From the NCBI RefSeq assembly GCF_014646575.1, contig NZ_BMNN01000001.1:496001-560000 (forward strand): 64,000 bases of DNA, given 5' to 3'. The notes beneath the pieces are model-generated. The model had not been told where the DNA came from and made no database searches. It was given only the letters and a program-made list of their open reading frames with translations. Every line of letters starts with the position of its first letter. The first letter of the stretch is position 1. Origin of the DNA: Halopseudomonas pertucinogena. Its GTDB lineage: Bacteria > Pseudomonadota > Gammaproteobacteria > Pseudomonadales > Pseudomonadaceae. This document shows, in pieces, positions 18,030 to 26,531 of this stretch. The position numbers and the translations under genes were made by a program.

Positions 18030-18057
18030 TTGAGTCGGGATTTTTTTTGGATATGAT
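18030..18057 (+). promoter_or_regulatory. Predicted sigma-70 promoter of rsmZ
   Basis: A -35-like TTGAGT (18030-18035) and a -10 TATGAT (18052-18057) are separated by 16 bases and sit about 7 bases before the first GGA hairpin of the small RNA. A TGTAAG half-site occurs at 17884-17889, about 180 bases upstream, in the range where the GacA upstream activating sequence lies in Pseudomonas. The other half (CTTACA) is not recognisable, so GacA control is only suggested. Confidence 0.55.
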
Positions 18058-18063
18058 GTGTCC

Positions 18064-18198
18064 ATGCGCAACGGACTGCGCTGCTCGACAGGGAGTTGAG
18101 CCAGGGATCATCAGGATGGTGACAGTAACGGAGTACTGGCTTAAGGACGGCATGTAGGGATAGCGCAAAATGCAGGCGGGGGCAACCCCGCCTTTTTT
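18064..18198 (+). ncRNA. rsmZ: RsmZ-family small RNA (CsrA/RsmA-sequestering)
   Basis: About 135 nt with the hallmark of RsmX/Y/Z RNAs: repeated GGA triplets displayed in hairpin loops. Hairpin A is GCGCA-ACGGAC-TGCGC (18066-18081). Hairpin B has a 7-bp stem around loop AGGGA (18083-18101). Hairpin C has loop AGGAT (18108-18122). Hairpin D has perfect CAGTA/TACTG arms around ACGGAG (18123-18138). Further GGA motifs sit in linkers at 18104-18107, 18145-18147 and 18157-18160. A GGCGGGG-GCAA-CCCCGCC-T6 terminator ends the RNA. These RNAs titrate RsmA/CsrA and relieve translational repression under GacS/GacA control. The position beside fdxA-mutS matches rsmZ of P. aeruginosa, which lies between rpoS and fdxA. 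The exact 5' end is inferred from the promoter. Confidence 0.88.
18175..18198 (+). terminator. Terminator of rsmZ
   Basis: A 7-bp GC stem (GGCGGGG/CCCCGCC) with a GCAA tetraloop is followed by six T residues. It forms the 3' end of the small RNA; no plus-strand coding gene precedes it. Confidence 0.92.
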
Positions 18199-18412
18199 GT
18201 GTCCGTCTGACGGGCGTGCAAAGGCGCACCGATCATATATTTCCCGCGATCCTCGCGTATCGTCTGCTCGGACGATTCAGCTTTCCAGCCGCCTTAACAG
18301 AATCAACCCATCAATGTCGGCAGGTATCGGCCGCTTCCCTGCGGAGCGCCTTCCATTACACAAGTCTCTTGCCAGGGCATGGGCTGGTCCTCCTGCCCAT
18401 ACCGTAACTTGT

Positions 18413-18455
18413 GTAACCCATGTTGCCGGTCTGATCTGTTACCTATGTTGCCGGT
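18413..18455. repeat. Paired direct repeats resembling an orphan IS end
   Basis: Two 18-base copies, GTAACCCATGTTGCCGGT (18413-18430) and GTTACCTATGTTGCCGGT (18438-18455), match at 16 of 18 positions with a 25-base period. Repeated G-T-N-ACC-ATGT-CCGG motifs are typical of the multiple transposase-binding sites at the ends of IS21- or IS481-type elements. No transposase gene or second end is present, so this would be a relic. The family assignment is from memory of such ends and is tentative. Confidence 0.4.
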
Positions 18456-18469
18456 TTGCACACGCAGCT

Positions 18470-18494
18470 CCCCTCTCCCCTCGCGGGAGAGGGG
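18470..18494. repeat. GC-rich extragenic palindrome
   Basis: CCCCTCTCCC and GGGAGAGGGG form a perfect 10-bp stem with a 5-base loop, followed by another purine-rich GGGGGAGAGGGGGA stretch to about 18511. This kind of polypurine/polypyrimidine palindrome is common as a dispersed extragenic repeat in proteobacteria. The rest of 18200-18550 shows no gene. Confidence 0.6.
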
Positions 18495-18551
18495 TCGGGG
18501 GAGAGGGGGAAGACCCAACCCACCATCCCGCACCACAGCTCAATGAAAACA

Positions 18552-18581
18552 AAAAAGGCCGATCATCCGACCGGCCTTTTT
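18552..18581 (-). terminator. Terminator of fdxA
   Basis: AAAAAGGCCG and CGGCCTTTTT form an inverted repeat with a 10-base loop 24 bases downstream of the fdxA stop. A T tract flanks it on both strands, so it can act in both directions. Confidence 0.85.
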
Positions 18582-18604
18582 CCATTATGTCCGAGGGCTG
18601 AAAC

Positions 18605-18928
18605 TCAGCGCTCCAGATGCTGCAGCTTGTCCGGCACGCCATCCCACTCCTCGGCGTCGGGCAACGGATCCTTCTTCTCGGTAATGTTCGGCCAGATATC
18701 CGCCAGCTCGGCGTTCAGCTCGGTGAAGTGCTGCTGATCAGCCGGTACTTCATCTTCGGCAAAAATCGCATTGGCCGGGCATTCGGGCTCGCACAGGGCA
18801 CAGTCGATGCACTCGTCCGGGTGGATCACCAGGAAATTCGGACCTTCGTAGAAACAATCGACCGGGCATACTTCAACGCAATCGGTGTACTTGCATTTGA
18901 TGCAGTTGTCGGTCACAACAAAGGTCAT
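18605..18928 (-). CDS. fdxA: 7Fe ferredoxin FdxA
   Basis: The 107-residue protein has the cysteine pattern of 7Fe [3Fe-4S][4Fe-4S] ferredoxins: Cys9, 12, 17, 21 and 25 in the first half and Cys40, 43, 46 and 50 ([11 protein letters not shown]) in the second. It also has the C-terminal extension typical of the Azotobacter FdI/FdxA type. It is a small cytoplasmic electron carrier whose partner is not shown by the context. The position directly downstream of mutS on the same strand matches Pseudomonas. The intergenic stretch towards mutS (about 170 bases) is AT-richer and probably holds its promoter. Confidence 0.96.
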   Translation of the reverse strand: MTFVVTDNCIKCKYTDCVEVCPVDCFYEGPNFLVIHPDECIDCALCEPECPANAIFAEDEVPADQQHFTELNAELADIWPNITEKKDPLPDAEEWDGVPDKLQHLER

Positions 18929-19096
18929 GGCAGGTTTCTCCAGAAAAGGCGTGTCACAGGGTGAGGACGAGTCCCAAAGTTGGCGCGTATTCTACCAGCA
19001 AAAAAACGACGGGTGCAGCAGATGCGGCATTTTGGACCGCTTTTACCGCATTATCCCGGCCGCTCCTTGATAATGAATCTCATTAGCACAATCTTT

Positions 19097-21667
19097 TCAT
19101 CCCCATTGGTCTTTCCACTGATACAGCAATTCGAGCGCCTGGCGTGGCGTCAGGTCATCGGGCTTGATGCTCTGAAGCGCCAGGGCGGCCGGGTGGGGCG
19201 CCGAGGCGAACAGGTCGCTCTGCATGGGTTGGGTCTGGGGAGTCTGCTTGCTCTGGTCAAGGCTCTGCTGCTCGAGGGTTGCCAGATGCTGGCGCGCCCG
19301 TTCGATCACGGGGCGGGGTACGCCGGCCAGCTGCGCCACCTGCAGCCCGTAGCTCTGGCTTGCCGGCCCGGGCAGAACGGTATGCAGGAAAACGATACGT
19401 TCGTTGTGCTCGGTGGCGTTCAGATGCACGTTGGCCACCCCGGGGTCGGTGTCGGCCAGGGCGGTCAGCTCGAAATAGTGTGTGGCGAACAAGGTGAAGG
19501 CACGCATGCGGGCCAGGTATTCAGCCGCTGCCCAGGCCAGTGACAAACCGTCGAAGGTGCTGGTGCCGCGGCCGACCTCGTTCATCAGCACCAGACTGGA
19601 GTCCGTGGCGTTGTGCAGAATGTTCGCGGTTTCGCTCATCTCCACCATGAAGGTCGAGCGGCCGCCGGCCAGGTCGTCGCTGGAGCCGATACGGGTGAAG
19701 ATCCGGTCGACCGGCGACAGCACCAGGCGGGCCGCGGGTACGTGTGAGCCGATATGGGCGAGCAGCACGATCAGGGCGGTCTGGCGCATGTAGGTCGACT
19801 TACCGCCCATGTTGGGGCCGGTGATCACCAGCATGCGGGTGTCAGGCGTGAGATTCAGATCGTTGGCGACAAAGGGCGTATCGAGCACCTTCTCGACCAC
19901 AGGGTGACGGCCCTGGTCGATGCACAGCTGGCCGCTGCCTTCAACGAACTCGGGGGCGCAGTAATCCAGGCTCACCGCCCGCTCGGCCAGGCACGCCAGC
20001 ACGTCCAGCTCGGCCAGGGCAGCGGCGCTGTCCTGCAGTGGCGCCAGGTCCTCGTTGAGCCGGTCCAGCAGCTCGTCGTACAGCTGTTTTTCCCGGGCCA
20101 GGGCGCGACTGCGGGCCGACAGCGCCTTGTCCTCGAACTCCTTGAGCTCAGGCGTGATGAAGCGCTCGGCACCTTTCAGGGTCTGGCGGCGGATGTAATC
20201 GGCCGGTGCCTGTGCGGACTGTCCGCGGGACAGCTCGATGAAGTAGCCGTGCACCCGGTTGTAACCCACCTTCAGGGTCGACAGGCCGGTGCGCTCGCGC
20301 TCACGATTCTCCAGGTCGATCAGATACTGGCCGGCGTTTTCACTGATGTTCTGCAGTTCATCCAGTTCGGTGTCGAAGCCTTCCTTTATTACGCCACCAT
20401 CACGGATCACCGCCGGCGGGTTATCGATGATTGCCCGCTGCAGCAGGTCGGCCAGCTCCGGAAAGGTGGCAGCCTTCTCTGCCAGCTGGCGGATATGCGC
20501 AACGGCAACGGGCTCGACGGTCGCCTGCAACTCCGGCAGGGTGGCCAGTGCATCGCGCAGGCGCGCCAGGTCGCGCGGGCGGGCCGAGCGCAGGGCGACG
20601 CGGGCCAGTATGCGCTCGATGTCACCGATGCCCTTGAGTACCGGCTGGATGGTTTCGAAGTGGTAGTCATCCATCAGCCCGGCAATACTGTCCTGCCGCG
20701 CCTTGAGGGTCTCCATCCGGCGCAGTGGGCGGTTCAGCCAGCGCGCAAGCAGGCGGCTGCCCATCGCGGTGGAGGTGTGATCGAGGACATCCAGCAGGGT
20801 GTTGTCGCGGCCGCCTGCCAGGTTGCAGTCGATCTCCAGGTTGCGCCGGCTGGCGCTGTCGATCACCACGCTGTCCTCGAAACGTTCCTGCACGATGCTG
20901 CGCAGATGGGGCAGGGCGGTGCGCTGGGTTTCCTTGGCGTAACAGAGCAGGGCACCTGCGGCACCCAGGCCGAGGGTCAGCTCCGCGCAGCCGAAGCCGA
21001 CCAGGTCCTTGGTGCCGAACTGCTGGGTCAGCGCCTTGTGCGCGCTGTCCTGATCAAACTCCCAGGGCGCACGCCGGCGGACCGTGCGTCGACGCTCGAT
21101 GGGGGTGTCGCTTTCCCAGTCATCGGGAATCAGCAGCTCGGCGGGGGCGAGACGCTCCAGTTCGCCGAGCAGCGTCTCCCAGCCGCGCAGCTCGGTGGCA
21201 GTGAAGCGCCCGCTGTTGATGTCCAGCGTGGCCAGACCGAAGGCCCGTTCGCTGCCGACCAGCGCTGCCAGCAGGTTGTCCCGGCGCTCGTCGAGCAGGG
21301 CTTCATCGCTGACGGTGCCGGGCGTTATGATGCGTACCACCTGGCGTTCGACCGGTCCCTTGCTGGTGGCGGGGTCGCCCACCTGCTCGCAGATGACCAC
21401 CGACTCGCCCAGTTTCACCAGGCGGGCCAGATAACCTTCGGCAGCGTGGAAGGGGATGCCGGCCATGGGAATCGGCTGGCCGCCGGAGTTGCCCCGGCTG
21501 GTCAGGGTGATATCGAGCAGGCGGGCGGCCTTCTTGGCGTCCTCGTAGAAAAGCTCGTAGAAATCACCCATCCGGTAGAACAGCAACTCGTTGGGGTGCT
21601 GCTGCTTGATGCCGAAATACTGTTGCATCATCGGGGTGTGGGTGACGGACTTCTCAACGCGGCTCAT
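19097..21667 (-). CDS. mutS: DNA mismatch repair protein MutS
   Basis: This 856-residue protein recognises mispairs and recruits MutL. The N-terminal mismatch-binding motif GDFYELF carries Phe36 and Glu38, the same numbering as in E. coli. The C-terminal ABC-type ATPase shows Walker [10 protein letters not shown] near residue 616, and the sequence ends with the helix-turn-helix/tetramerisation tail. The frame is intact from end to end, so the mutator phenotype caused by MutS loss is not predicted. It is divergent from pncC-recA-recX, clustering several DNA-repair genes. Confidence 0.97.
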   Translation of the reverse strand: MSRVEKSVTHTPMMQQYFGIKQQHPNELLFYRMGDFYELFYEDAKKAARLLDITLTSRGNSGGQPIPMAGIPFHAAEGYLARLVKLGESVVICEQVGDPATSKGPVERQVVRIITPGTVSDEALLDERRDNLLAALVGSERAFGLATLDINSGRFTATELRGWETLLGELERLAPAELLIPDDWESDTPIERRRTVRRRAPWEFDQDSAHKALTQQFGTKDLVGFGCAELTLGLGAAGALLCYAKETQRTALPHLRSIVQERFEDSVVIDSASRRNLEIDCNLAGGRDNTLLDVLDHTSTAMGSRLLARWLNRPLRRMETLKARQDSIAGLMDDYHFETIQPVLKGIGDIERILARVALRSARPRDLARLRDALATLPELQATVEPVAVAHIRQLAEKAATFPELADLLQRAIIDNPPAVIRDGGVIKEGFDTELDELQNISENAGQYLIDLENRERERTGLSTLKVGYNRVHGYFIELSRGQSAQAPADYIRRQTLKGAERFITPELKEFEDKALSARSRALAREKQLYDELLDRLNEDLAPLQDSAAALAELDVLACLAERAVSLDYCAPEFVEGSGQLCIDQGRHPVVEKVLDTPFVANDLNLTPDTRMLVITGPNMGGKSTYMRQTALIVLLAHIGSHVPAARLVLSPVDRIFTRIGSSDDLAGGRSTFMVEMSETANILHNATDSSLVLMNEVGRGTSTFDGLSLAWAAAEYLARMRAFTLFATHYFELTALADTDPGVANVHLNATEHNERIVFLHTVLPGPASQSYGLQVAQLAGVPRPVIERARQHLATLEQQSLDQSKQTPQTQPMQSDLFASAPHPAALALQSIKPDDLTPRQALELLYQWKDQWG

Positions 21668-21782
21668 GAAACTCCCTGAATTGTATTGCTGGGTGGGCAG
21701 GATACTGTCGAAGCGGCATAGTCTAGGCTACAACGGTGCCTCGTTGAAATACGCCAGCCCGGTTCCATAGAAGGAGATGACC

Positions 21783-22301
21783 ATGTCTCAATACGATCCG
21801 CTCATTGACTCGGCAGCGGCGCGGCTGGGCAATGCCCTGCGCCAGCTCGGGCTGCGCGTAACCACCGCAGAATCCTGTACGGGAGGCGGCATAGCGGAAG
21901 CCATCACCCGCATCAGTGGCAGTTCCGGCTGGTTCGATACCGGCTTCGTCACCTATGCCAATCACAGCAAGAGCCGCTGGGTCGGGGTGAGCGACGAGGA
22001 CCTGCAGCAGTTCGGCGCGGTCAGCGAGCCGGTGGTGCGCAGCATGGCCGAAGGCGCGTTGACCGCTGCTGACGCAGACCTGGCGGTCGCGGTCAGCGGC
22101 ATAGCCGGCCCCGAGGGGGGCACTGCGGAAAAGCCTGTCGGGACAGTGTGGTTTGCCTGGGCTGTGCGCGACCGGGGAGTGGTCACCCAGTGCCGTCGGA
22201 TTCAGGGCAACCGACGCGATGTGCGAGCGCAGACGGTACTGCACAGCCTGCTCGGACTGATCGCCGAGGCCGAGAAGCTGGCTGTGAACCGTTCGGCATA
22301 A
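21783..22301 (+). CDS. pncC: Nicotinamide-nucleotide amidase (CinA C-terminal family)
   Basis: The 172-residue, stand-alone CinA C-terminal domain carries the family motif TTAESCTGGG near residues 28-37 and a second conserved block GIAGPEGG. The enzyme deamidates nicotinamide mononucleotide to nicotinate mononucleotide in NAD recycling. The start is ATG at 21783: the Shine-Dalgarno AAGGAG (21771-21776) is 6 bases before it, while an ATG at 21777 would abut the ribosome site. It lies upstream of recA in the usual Pseudomonas order, with 129 bases containing the LexA box between them. Confidence 0.93.
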   Translation: MSQYDPLIDSAAARLGNALRQLGLRVTTAESCTGGGIAEAITRISGSSGWFDTGFVTYANHSKSRWVGVSDEDLQQFGAVSEPVVRSMAEGALTAADADLAVAVSGIAGPEGGTAEKPVGTVWFAWAVRDRGVVTQCRRIQGNRRDVRAQTVLHSLLGLIAEAEKLAVNRSA

Positions 22302-22347
22302 TCGCGCCCGCAAGGGGTAGGCGATTGCAGGCAACTGTGGAATAATA

Positions 22348-22363
22348 CTGACCATATATACAG
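22348..22363. promoter_or_regulatory. LexA (SOS) box of recA
   Basis: CTG-ACCATATATA-CAG matches the LexA consensus CTG-N10-CAG with an AT-rich alternating core, 67 bases before the recA start. LexA repression with SOS induction of recA, and probably recX, is expected. Confidence 0.9.
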
Positions 22364-22430
22364 TGCTTGGCACTGTTACCCTTATCGAACACCGGGACAC
22401 CAGCGGGCCCGATTACCAAGAGGATGCACA

Positions 22431-23378
22431 ATGGACGACAACAAGAAGAAGGCGCTTTCGGCTGCCTTGAGTCAGATTGAACGTCAATTTGGCAAGGGAG
22501 CCGTGATGCGCATGGGCGATCATGAGCGTCAGGCCATCCCCTCGATTTCCACCGGCTCGCTCGGACTGGATATCGCGCTCGGCCTCGGCGGTCTGCCCAA
22601 GGGCCGTATCGTCGAGATCTACGGCCCCGAGTCGTCCGGTAAGACAACTCTCACCCTGTCGGTCATCGCCCAGGCACAGAAGAAGGGTGCCACCTGCGCC
22701 TTCGTCGACGCCGAGCATGCCCTCGATCCCGAGTACGCCGCCAAGCTGGGCGTCAACGTCGACGACCTGCTGGTTTCCCAGCCCGATACAGGGGAGCAGG
22801 CGCTGGAAATCACCGACATGCTGGTGCGATCCAATGCCGTCGATGTGATCATCGTCGACTCCGTGGCCGCTCTGGTGCCCAAGGCCGAGATCGAAGGCGA
22901 GATGGGTGACCACCACGTGGGCGTGCAGGCACGTCTGATGTCCCAGGCCCTGCGCAAGATCACCGGTAACATCAAGAACGCCAACTGTCTGGTCTCGTCC
23001 GTTCGTCTGGACATCCGCCGGACCGGCGCAGTCAAGGAAGGTGACGAGGTGATCGGCAGCGAGACCCGGGTCAAGGTCGTGAAGAACAAGGTGGCGCCGC
23101 CGTTCCGCCAGGCCGAGTTCCAGATCCTGTATGGCACCGGCATCTACCACAACGCCGAGATCATCGACCTGGGCGTGCAGATCGGCCAGATCGAGAAGTC
23201 TGGTGCCTGGTACAGCTACAAGGGCAACAAGATCGGTCAGGGCAAGGCCAACGCAGCACGCTTCCTCGAAGAGAATCCGCAAATCGCCGAGGAAATCGAG
23301 CAGGCCATCCGCGACGAGCTGCTGCCCAAGCCCGGCAACAAGGCTGCGGTTGAAGAGAGTGCTGACGCCGACAGCTGA
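22431..23378 (+). CDS. recA: RecA recombinase with an in-frame deletion of loop L2
   Basis: The frame encodes 315 residues and is unmistakably RecA: Walker [10 protein letters not shown] at 65-73, EHALDP at 95-100, Walker B VIIVD at 139-143, and a normal C-terminal domain. Canonical RecA continues after NCLV with IFINQIR, then the L2 loop GNPETTTGGNALKFYA, before SVRLDIRR. Here NCLV (185-188) is followed by one Ser and then SVRLDIRR, a net loss of 29 residues around 22995. Restoring them would give about 344, the family norm. The missing part contains the beta strand with the Asn-Gln that senses ATP and the main single-strand-DNA contact, so strand exchange should be lost. The deletion keeps frame and flanks are clean. 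The SOS box, start and recX neighbour are normal. It could be a real lesion or a sequence/assembly error. Confidence 0.93.
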   Translation: MDDNKKKALSAALSQIERQFGKGAVMRMGDHERQAIPSISTGSLGLDIALGLGGLPKGRIVEIYGPESSGKTTLTLSVIAQAQKKGATCAFVDAEHALDPEYAAKLGVNVDDLLVSQPDTGEQALEITDMLVRSNAVDVIIVDSVAALVPKAEIEGEMGDHHVGVQARLMSQALRKITGNIKNANCLVSSVRLDIRRTGAVKEGDEVIGSETRVKVVKNKVAPPFRQAEFQILYGTGIYHNAEIIDLGVQIGQIEKSGAWYSYKGNKIGQGKANAARFLEENPQIAEEIEQAIRDELLPKPGNKAAVEESADADS

Positions 23379-23394
23379 CTGAGCGGTAGATCAG

Positions 23395-23838
23395 ATGTTC
23401 AGGCGCAGCCAACTGGACACGCCGGCGGCGATCCGCCGGTCGGCGATGGATCTGCTGGCCCGACGCGAACACAGTTACGCCGAGCTGTTGCGCAAGTTGC
23501 AGCTTCGCGGGGCCACCCGTGACATGGCGGAGATCGAGCTCGATCGTCTGCAGGAAGAAGGTCTGCTCAGCGATGAGCGCTTCTGCGAGGCGTACGTGCA
23601 TGCCCGCAGCCAGCGCGGTTACGGCCCGCTGCGCCTGCGCGAGGAGCTGCGCCAGCGTGGCGTGCCCGAAAGCCTGATCGAGCGGGAATTGCAGAGCACC
23701 GAGCGGGACTGGTCAGCCCTGGCCCGGGCCGCATTCGCAAAGCGGTTCCCCGAAGGCCCAGCCGCAGATGTCCGTGAGCGGGCCCGACAGCAGCGGTTCA
23801 TGCAGTACCGGGGGTTTTCCGGAGGGCAGTGGGACTAG
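23395..23838 (+). CDS. recX: RecA modulator RecX
   Basis: The 147-residue basic protein has the three-helix RecX repeats, with the motifs RREHSYAELLRKL and RSQRGYGPLRLREELRQRG. RecX binds inside the RecA filament groove and limits its extension and co-protease activity. It starts 16 bases after the recA stop and is expected to be co-transcribed from the LexA-controlled promoter. It ends 5 bases before the stop of the convergent LOG-family gene. The frame looks intact despite the lesion in recA. Confidence 0.93.
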   Translation: MFRRSQLDTPAAIRRSAMDLLARREHSYAELLRKLQLRGATRDMAEIELDRLQEEGLLSDERFCEAYVHARSQRGYGPLRLREELRQRGVPESLIERELQSTERDWSALARAAFAKRFPEGPAADVRERARQQRFMQYRGFSGGQWD

Positions 23839-23843
23839 GCGAC

Positions 23844-24917
23844 TCAGCCGATGTTCTGCGGATCGTTCAGCTCATCTATCAATGCCCGGAGCCGGCCCTG
23901 AGCCCGTGCATTCAAGGCAAAGCTCAGGGACGTCAGGTGCCGCAGTTCGGCATCCTCATCTCCTGCGCCAGACGGCGTCTGCTGAGTGAACCCGCCACCT
24001 GTGCAGATATCGGCAAATTCCACCTTGATCCTTTCCAGCGCCCGCGCCGTCAGTGGTTGATTGAGCCGCATCAGATACTGATCCTGCAGCCAGCGCGCCG
24101 AATGGAAGTTGCGGTAGAACTGGCGGATCAGTTTCAGCGCCTGATGGGGCGAATCGGCCAGCTGCAGCAGGTTCAGGTCGCTCTCCAGAATGTACCCATC
24201 CGGCAGCAGATTGCGCCGGAAGAAATCCAGCAGGTCCTTCCAGTACTGGCCACCGGGCTCGTCCAGCAGGATGATCGGCACCATCGGGCTCTTGCCGGTC
24301 TGCACCAGCGTGAGCACTTCCAGCGTCTCGTCCAGGGTGCCGAAGCCGCCGGGACACAGGATCAGCGCATCGGCTTCCCGAACCAGAAACAGCTTTCTGA
24401 GGAAGAAGAAGCGAAACGGGAGGTCATGCTGGGTGCCGGAAACGATCCGGTTGGGCTTCTGCTCGAAGGGCAGGGTGATATTGAAGCTCAGACTGTTGTC
24501 CAACCCGGCCCCGACATGCACCGCTTCCATGATGCCGCCACCGCCGCCGGTAATCGCCATGTAATCGTCTTCGGCAAGCAGCTCGCCCAGCTCCCGGGCA
24601 AGGGCGAACATGTTGCTGTCCAGCAGGGTGCGGGCGGAGCCGAAGACGGTTACCTTGCGCCGACGCTTGAACTGTTCCAGACGGGCGAAGGCCGTCTCCA
24701 GCTCGCGGATGGTATGGCGCATGATCTTGGCGTCCCAGCGGTTGCGGTCAGCCTGCGCCATGCGCACGATGCTCAGCAGCATGTCGCGGTAGAGTTCGAG
24801 ATTCTCGCTGCCGCCGTGGGCGAGGGTAAGCAGCTCGTCCACCTTGTCCTGCAATCCGGTACTGCCGGTCTGCCAGTGACGCGCCAGATAATCAGCGGCC
24901 CCGGGATCCTCGGCCAT
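23844..24917 (-). CDS. LOG-family (TIGR00730-like) Rossmann-fold protein
   Basis: The 357 residues contain a central LOG domain with GSAR at 93-96, the nucleotide-binding TGGGGGIMEA at 123-132, and the catalytic motif PGGFGTLDE at 189-197. LOG proteins hydrolyse nucleoside 5'-monophosphates to base and ribose phosphate; PpnN and cytokinin-activating LOGs are examples. This one has about 85 extra N-terminal and 80 extra C-terminal residues compared with minimal LOG proteins, but is shorter than PpnN. The substrate is therefore not certain. The location next to recX is shared with Pseudomonas. Confidence 0.8.
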   Translation of the reverse strand: MAEDPGAADYLARHWQTGSTGLQDKVDELLTLAHGGSENLELYRDMLLSIVRMAQADRNRWDAKIMRHTIRELETAFARLEQFKRRRKVTVFGSARTLLDSNMFALARELGELLAEDDYMAITGGGGGIMEAVHVGAGLDNSLSFNITLPFEQKPNRIVSGTQHDLPFRFFFLRKLFLVREADALILCPGGFGTLDETLEVLTLVQTGKSPMVPIILLDEPGGQYWKDLLDFFRRNLLPDGYILESDLNLLQLADSPHQALKLIRQFYRNFHSARWLQDQYLMRLNQPLTARALERIKVEFADICTGGGFTQQTPSGAGDEDAELRHLTSLSFALNARAQGRLRALIDELNDPQNIG

Positions 24918-24941
24918 GTCTGCTCCTTTTACCAGGCGGGG

Positions 24942-25340
24942 TTACATCGCCTGGCAGTGATCGGCAACGAAGCTCTGGGTGAGTATCGGCTGGTCGGTGT
25001 CGGCCAGCACGAAGTGGTAGGTGAGCGTGGCGCCCATATCCAGCAGGCGGCGGAAGCGCTGGTCGGAACAGACGCTGGTCTGCAACTGGCTGCGAACCAT
25101 CAGCGGTTCGCTCTGCATCCGGGCGGCATAGTCGGTTTCCACACTCAGATGGTTTATCAGCTCAGTGCCCCGCGCGCTGAAACCTTCATCCATGATGTAT
25201 TCATTGAGCTTGCGGGGGGTGTCCTGGCTGCTGTGCTGCGCCACTGTTCGCAGCATGTCTTCCAGGCGGGTATCACGCAGGGATACCGCCTGGGCAGGCA
25301 ATGCGATGAACAAGGCAAGCAGTACGATGAGATAACGCAT
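24942..25340 (-). CDS. Small exported protein, PA3611/DUF4146-like
   Basis: The 132-residue protein starts with a signal peptide (about 1-18, cut after AQA). The mature part is mostly helical with two cysteines, Cys91 and Cys129, that could form a disulfide. Size, cysteine placement and position near the recA-recX-LOG cluster fit the Pseudomonas-specific DUF4146 family (PA3611), described as quorum-sensing regulated with a solved structure but no known activity. The assignment rests on recall of that family, not on a search. It lies 24 bases upstream of the LOG gene on the same strand and may share its transcript. Confidence 0.6.
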   Translation of the reverse strand: MRYLIVLLALFIALPAQAVSLRDTRLEDMLRTVAQHSSQDTPRKLNEYIMDEGFSARGTELINHLSVETDYAARMQSEPLMVRSQLQTSVCSDQRFRRLLDMGATLTYHFVLADTDQPILTQSFVADHCQAM

Positions 25341-25438
25341 AAATTCTCCACCAAACGGTAGGCATGTTACAGGATTAACACTCAGACCATCTGCGCCTGT
25401 TTCGGTTCTGGACAGGTACGGCTTTTTTTCCTTGTGTC

Positions 25439-26359
25439 TCAGGCGCTGGTCTGCGCGGTATTTTCGACCACCCGGCGCCGCTGGTAAATAGGTACCAGCT
25501 GGGCGACGAGCATGCCGCCGAGCATCAGGCTGCAGCCGATGAAGCCCCGTAAACTCAGGCTTTCATTGAGAAACAGCCAGCCGGCGACTGCCGCAAATAC
25601 CGCTTCCAGGCTGAGAATGATGGCCGCGTGGGAAGACACTGCGTCCTTTTGCGCCACCACCTGCAGGGTAAAGCCGACCCCCACTGCGAGAATGCCGCCG
25701 AAGGCAATGGCCGGCGCAGCCAGTTCAATGGCCTGCAGGCTGATTTCCTCGAGCGCCACTGCCAGCAACAGGCTGATAACGGCGCATACGGCAAACTGGA
25801 CGAAGGAGACACGTACAGGATCATAGCGCGATGCCAGCATTCCGACCAGCAGCACATGAATGGCCCAGCAGGCGGCACTCGCCAGCTGCAGCAGATCGCC
25901 GGAGGCGATGCGATAGTCTGCGGTGACGCTGAGCAGCAGCATTCCGGCTACCGCCAGCACCGCCCCGGCCCAGGTGCCTGCGCCGCTGCGCATACCGATG
26001 AACAGCCCGAAAATCGGCACCAGGATCACGTACATCCCGGTAATGAAGCCGGAATTGGTCACCGTGGTGAACAGCAGACCAACCTGTTGCAGATTGATAC
26101 CAATGGTCAGCACCACTCCCAGCACAAGGCTGCCGAGCAGCATTGGCCTGCTGAAGCGGCGCTGCTGCGCCGGGGTGCGGCCGGGCCGGGTCAGCAACAC
26201 CAGCGGCAGAATCACCAGGCAGCCCAGGGTAAAGCGCAGCCCGGTGTAGAGAAAGGGGCCGATATGCTCCATGCCCAGGCTCTGGGCCACGAAGGTGGTC
26301 CCCCAGATAAGGGCGGTGATCAACATCAGGGCATCTGCCCGCAGGGTCCGGCGTTTCAT
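25439..26359 (-). CDS. EamA-family (DMT) inner-membrane transporter
   Basis: The 306-residue protein has about ten membrane segments in two EamA repeats; the first begins ADALMLITALIWGTTFVAQSL. Such proteins export metabolites or amino acids; the substrate cannot be read from sequence. A short charged tail ends in the cytoplasm. It is a single gene, divergent from the response regulator at 26532, with about 170 bases between the starts. Confidence 0.85.
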   Translation of the reverse strand: MKRRTLRADALMLITALIWGTTFVAQSLGMEHIGPFLYTGLRFTLGCLVILPLVLLTRPGRTPAQQRRFSRPMLLGSLVLGVVLTIGINLQQVGLLFTTVTNSGFITGMYVILVPIFGLFIGMRSGAGTWAGAVLAVAGMLLLSVTADYRIASGDLLQLASAACWAIHVLLVGMLASRYDPVRVSFVQFAVCAVISLLLAVALEEISLQAIELAAPAIAFGGILAVGVGFTLQVVAQKDAVSSHAAIILSLEAVFAAVAGWLFLNESLSLRGFIGCSLMLGGMLVAQLVPIYQRRRVVENTAQTSA

Positions 26360-26531
26360 CTAACTCATTGTTCCAGTTGGAAAAGCGCGATTATGCGCGC
26401 AGCGGCAGGATAAAGACAGTTGACCGCAAAGGCACGATAAGGGGAACGAATTGACTGATGGCCCTGCCGATGTCAGGCTTGTATCCGCGGCATCATGACT
26501 CATTGCGATACATCAGACAGCAGGAAGCGAG

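Noticed and set aside
22431-23378. recA interpreted as a frameshifted or intein-containing gene
   Set aside because: The frame is continuous and shorter than normal; no extra sequence is present, and only the L2 region is missing.
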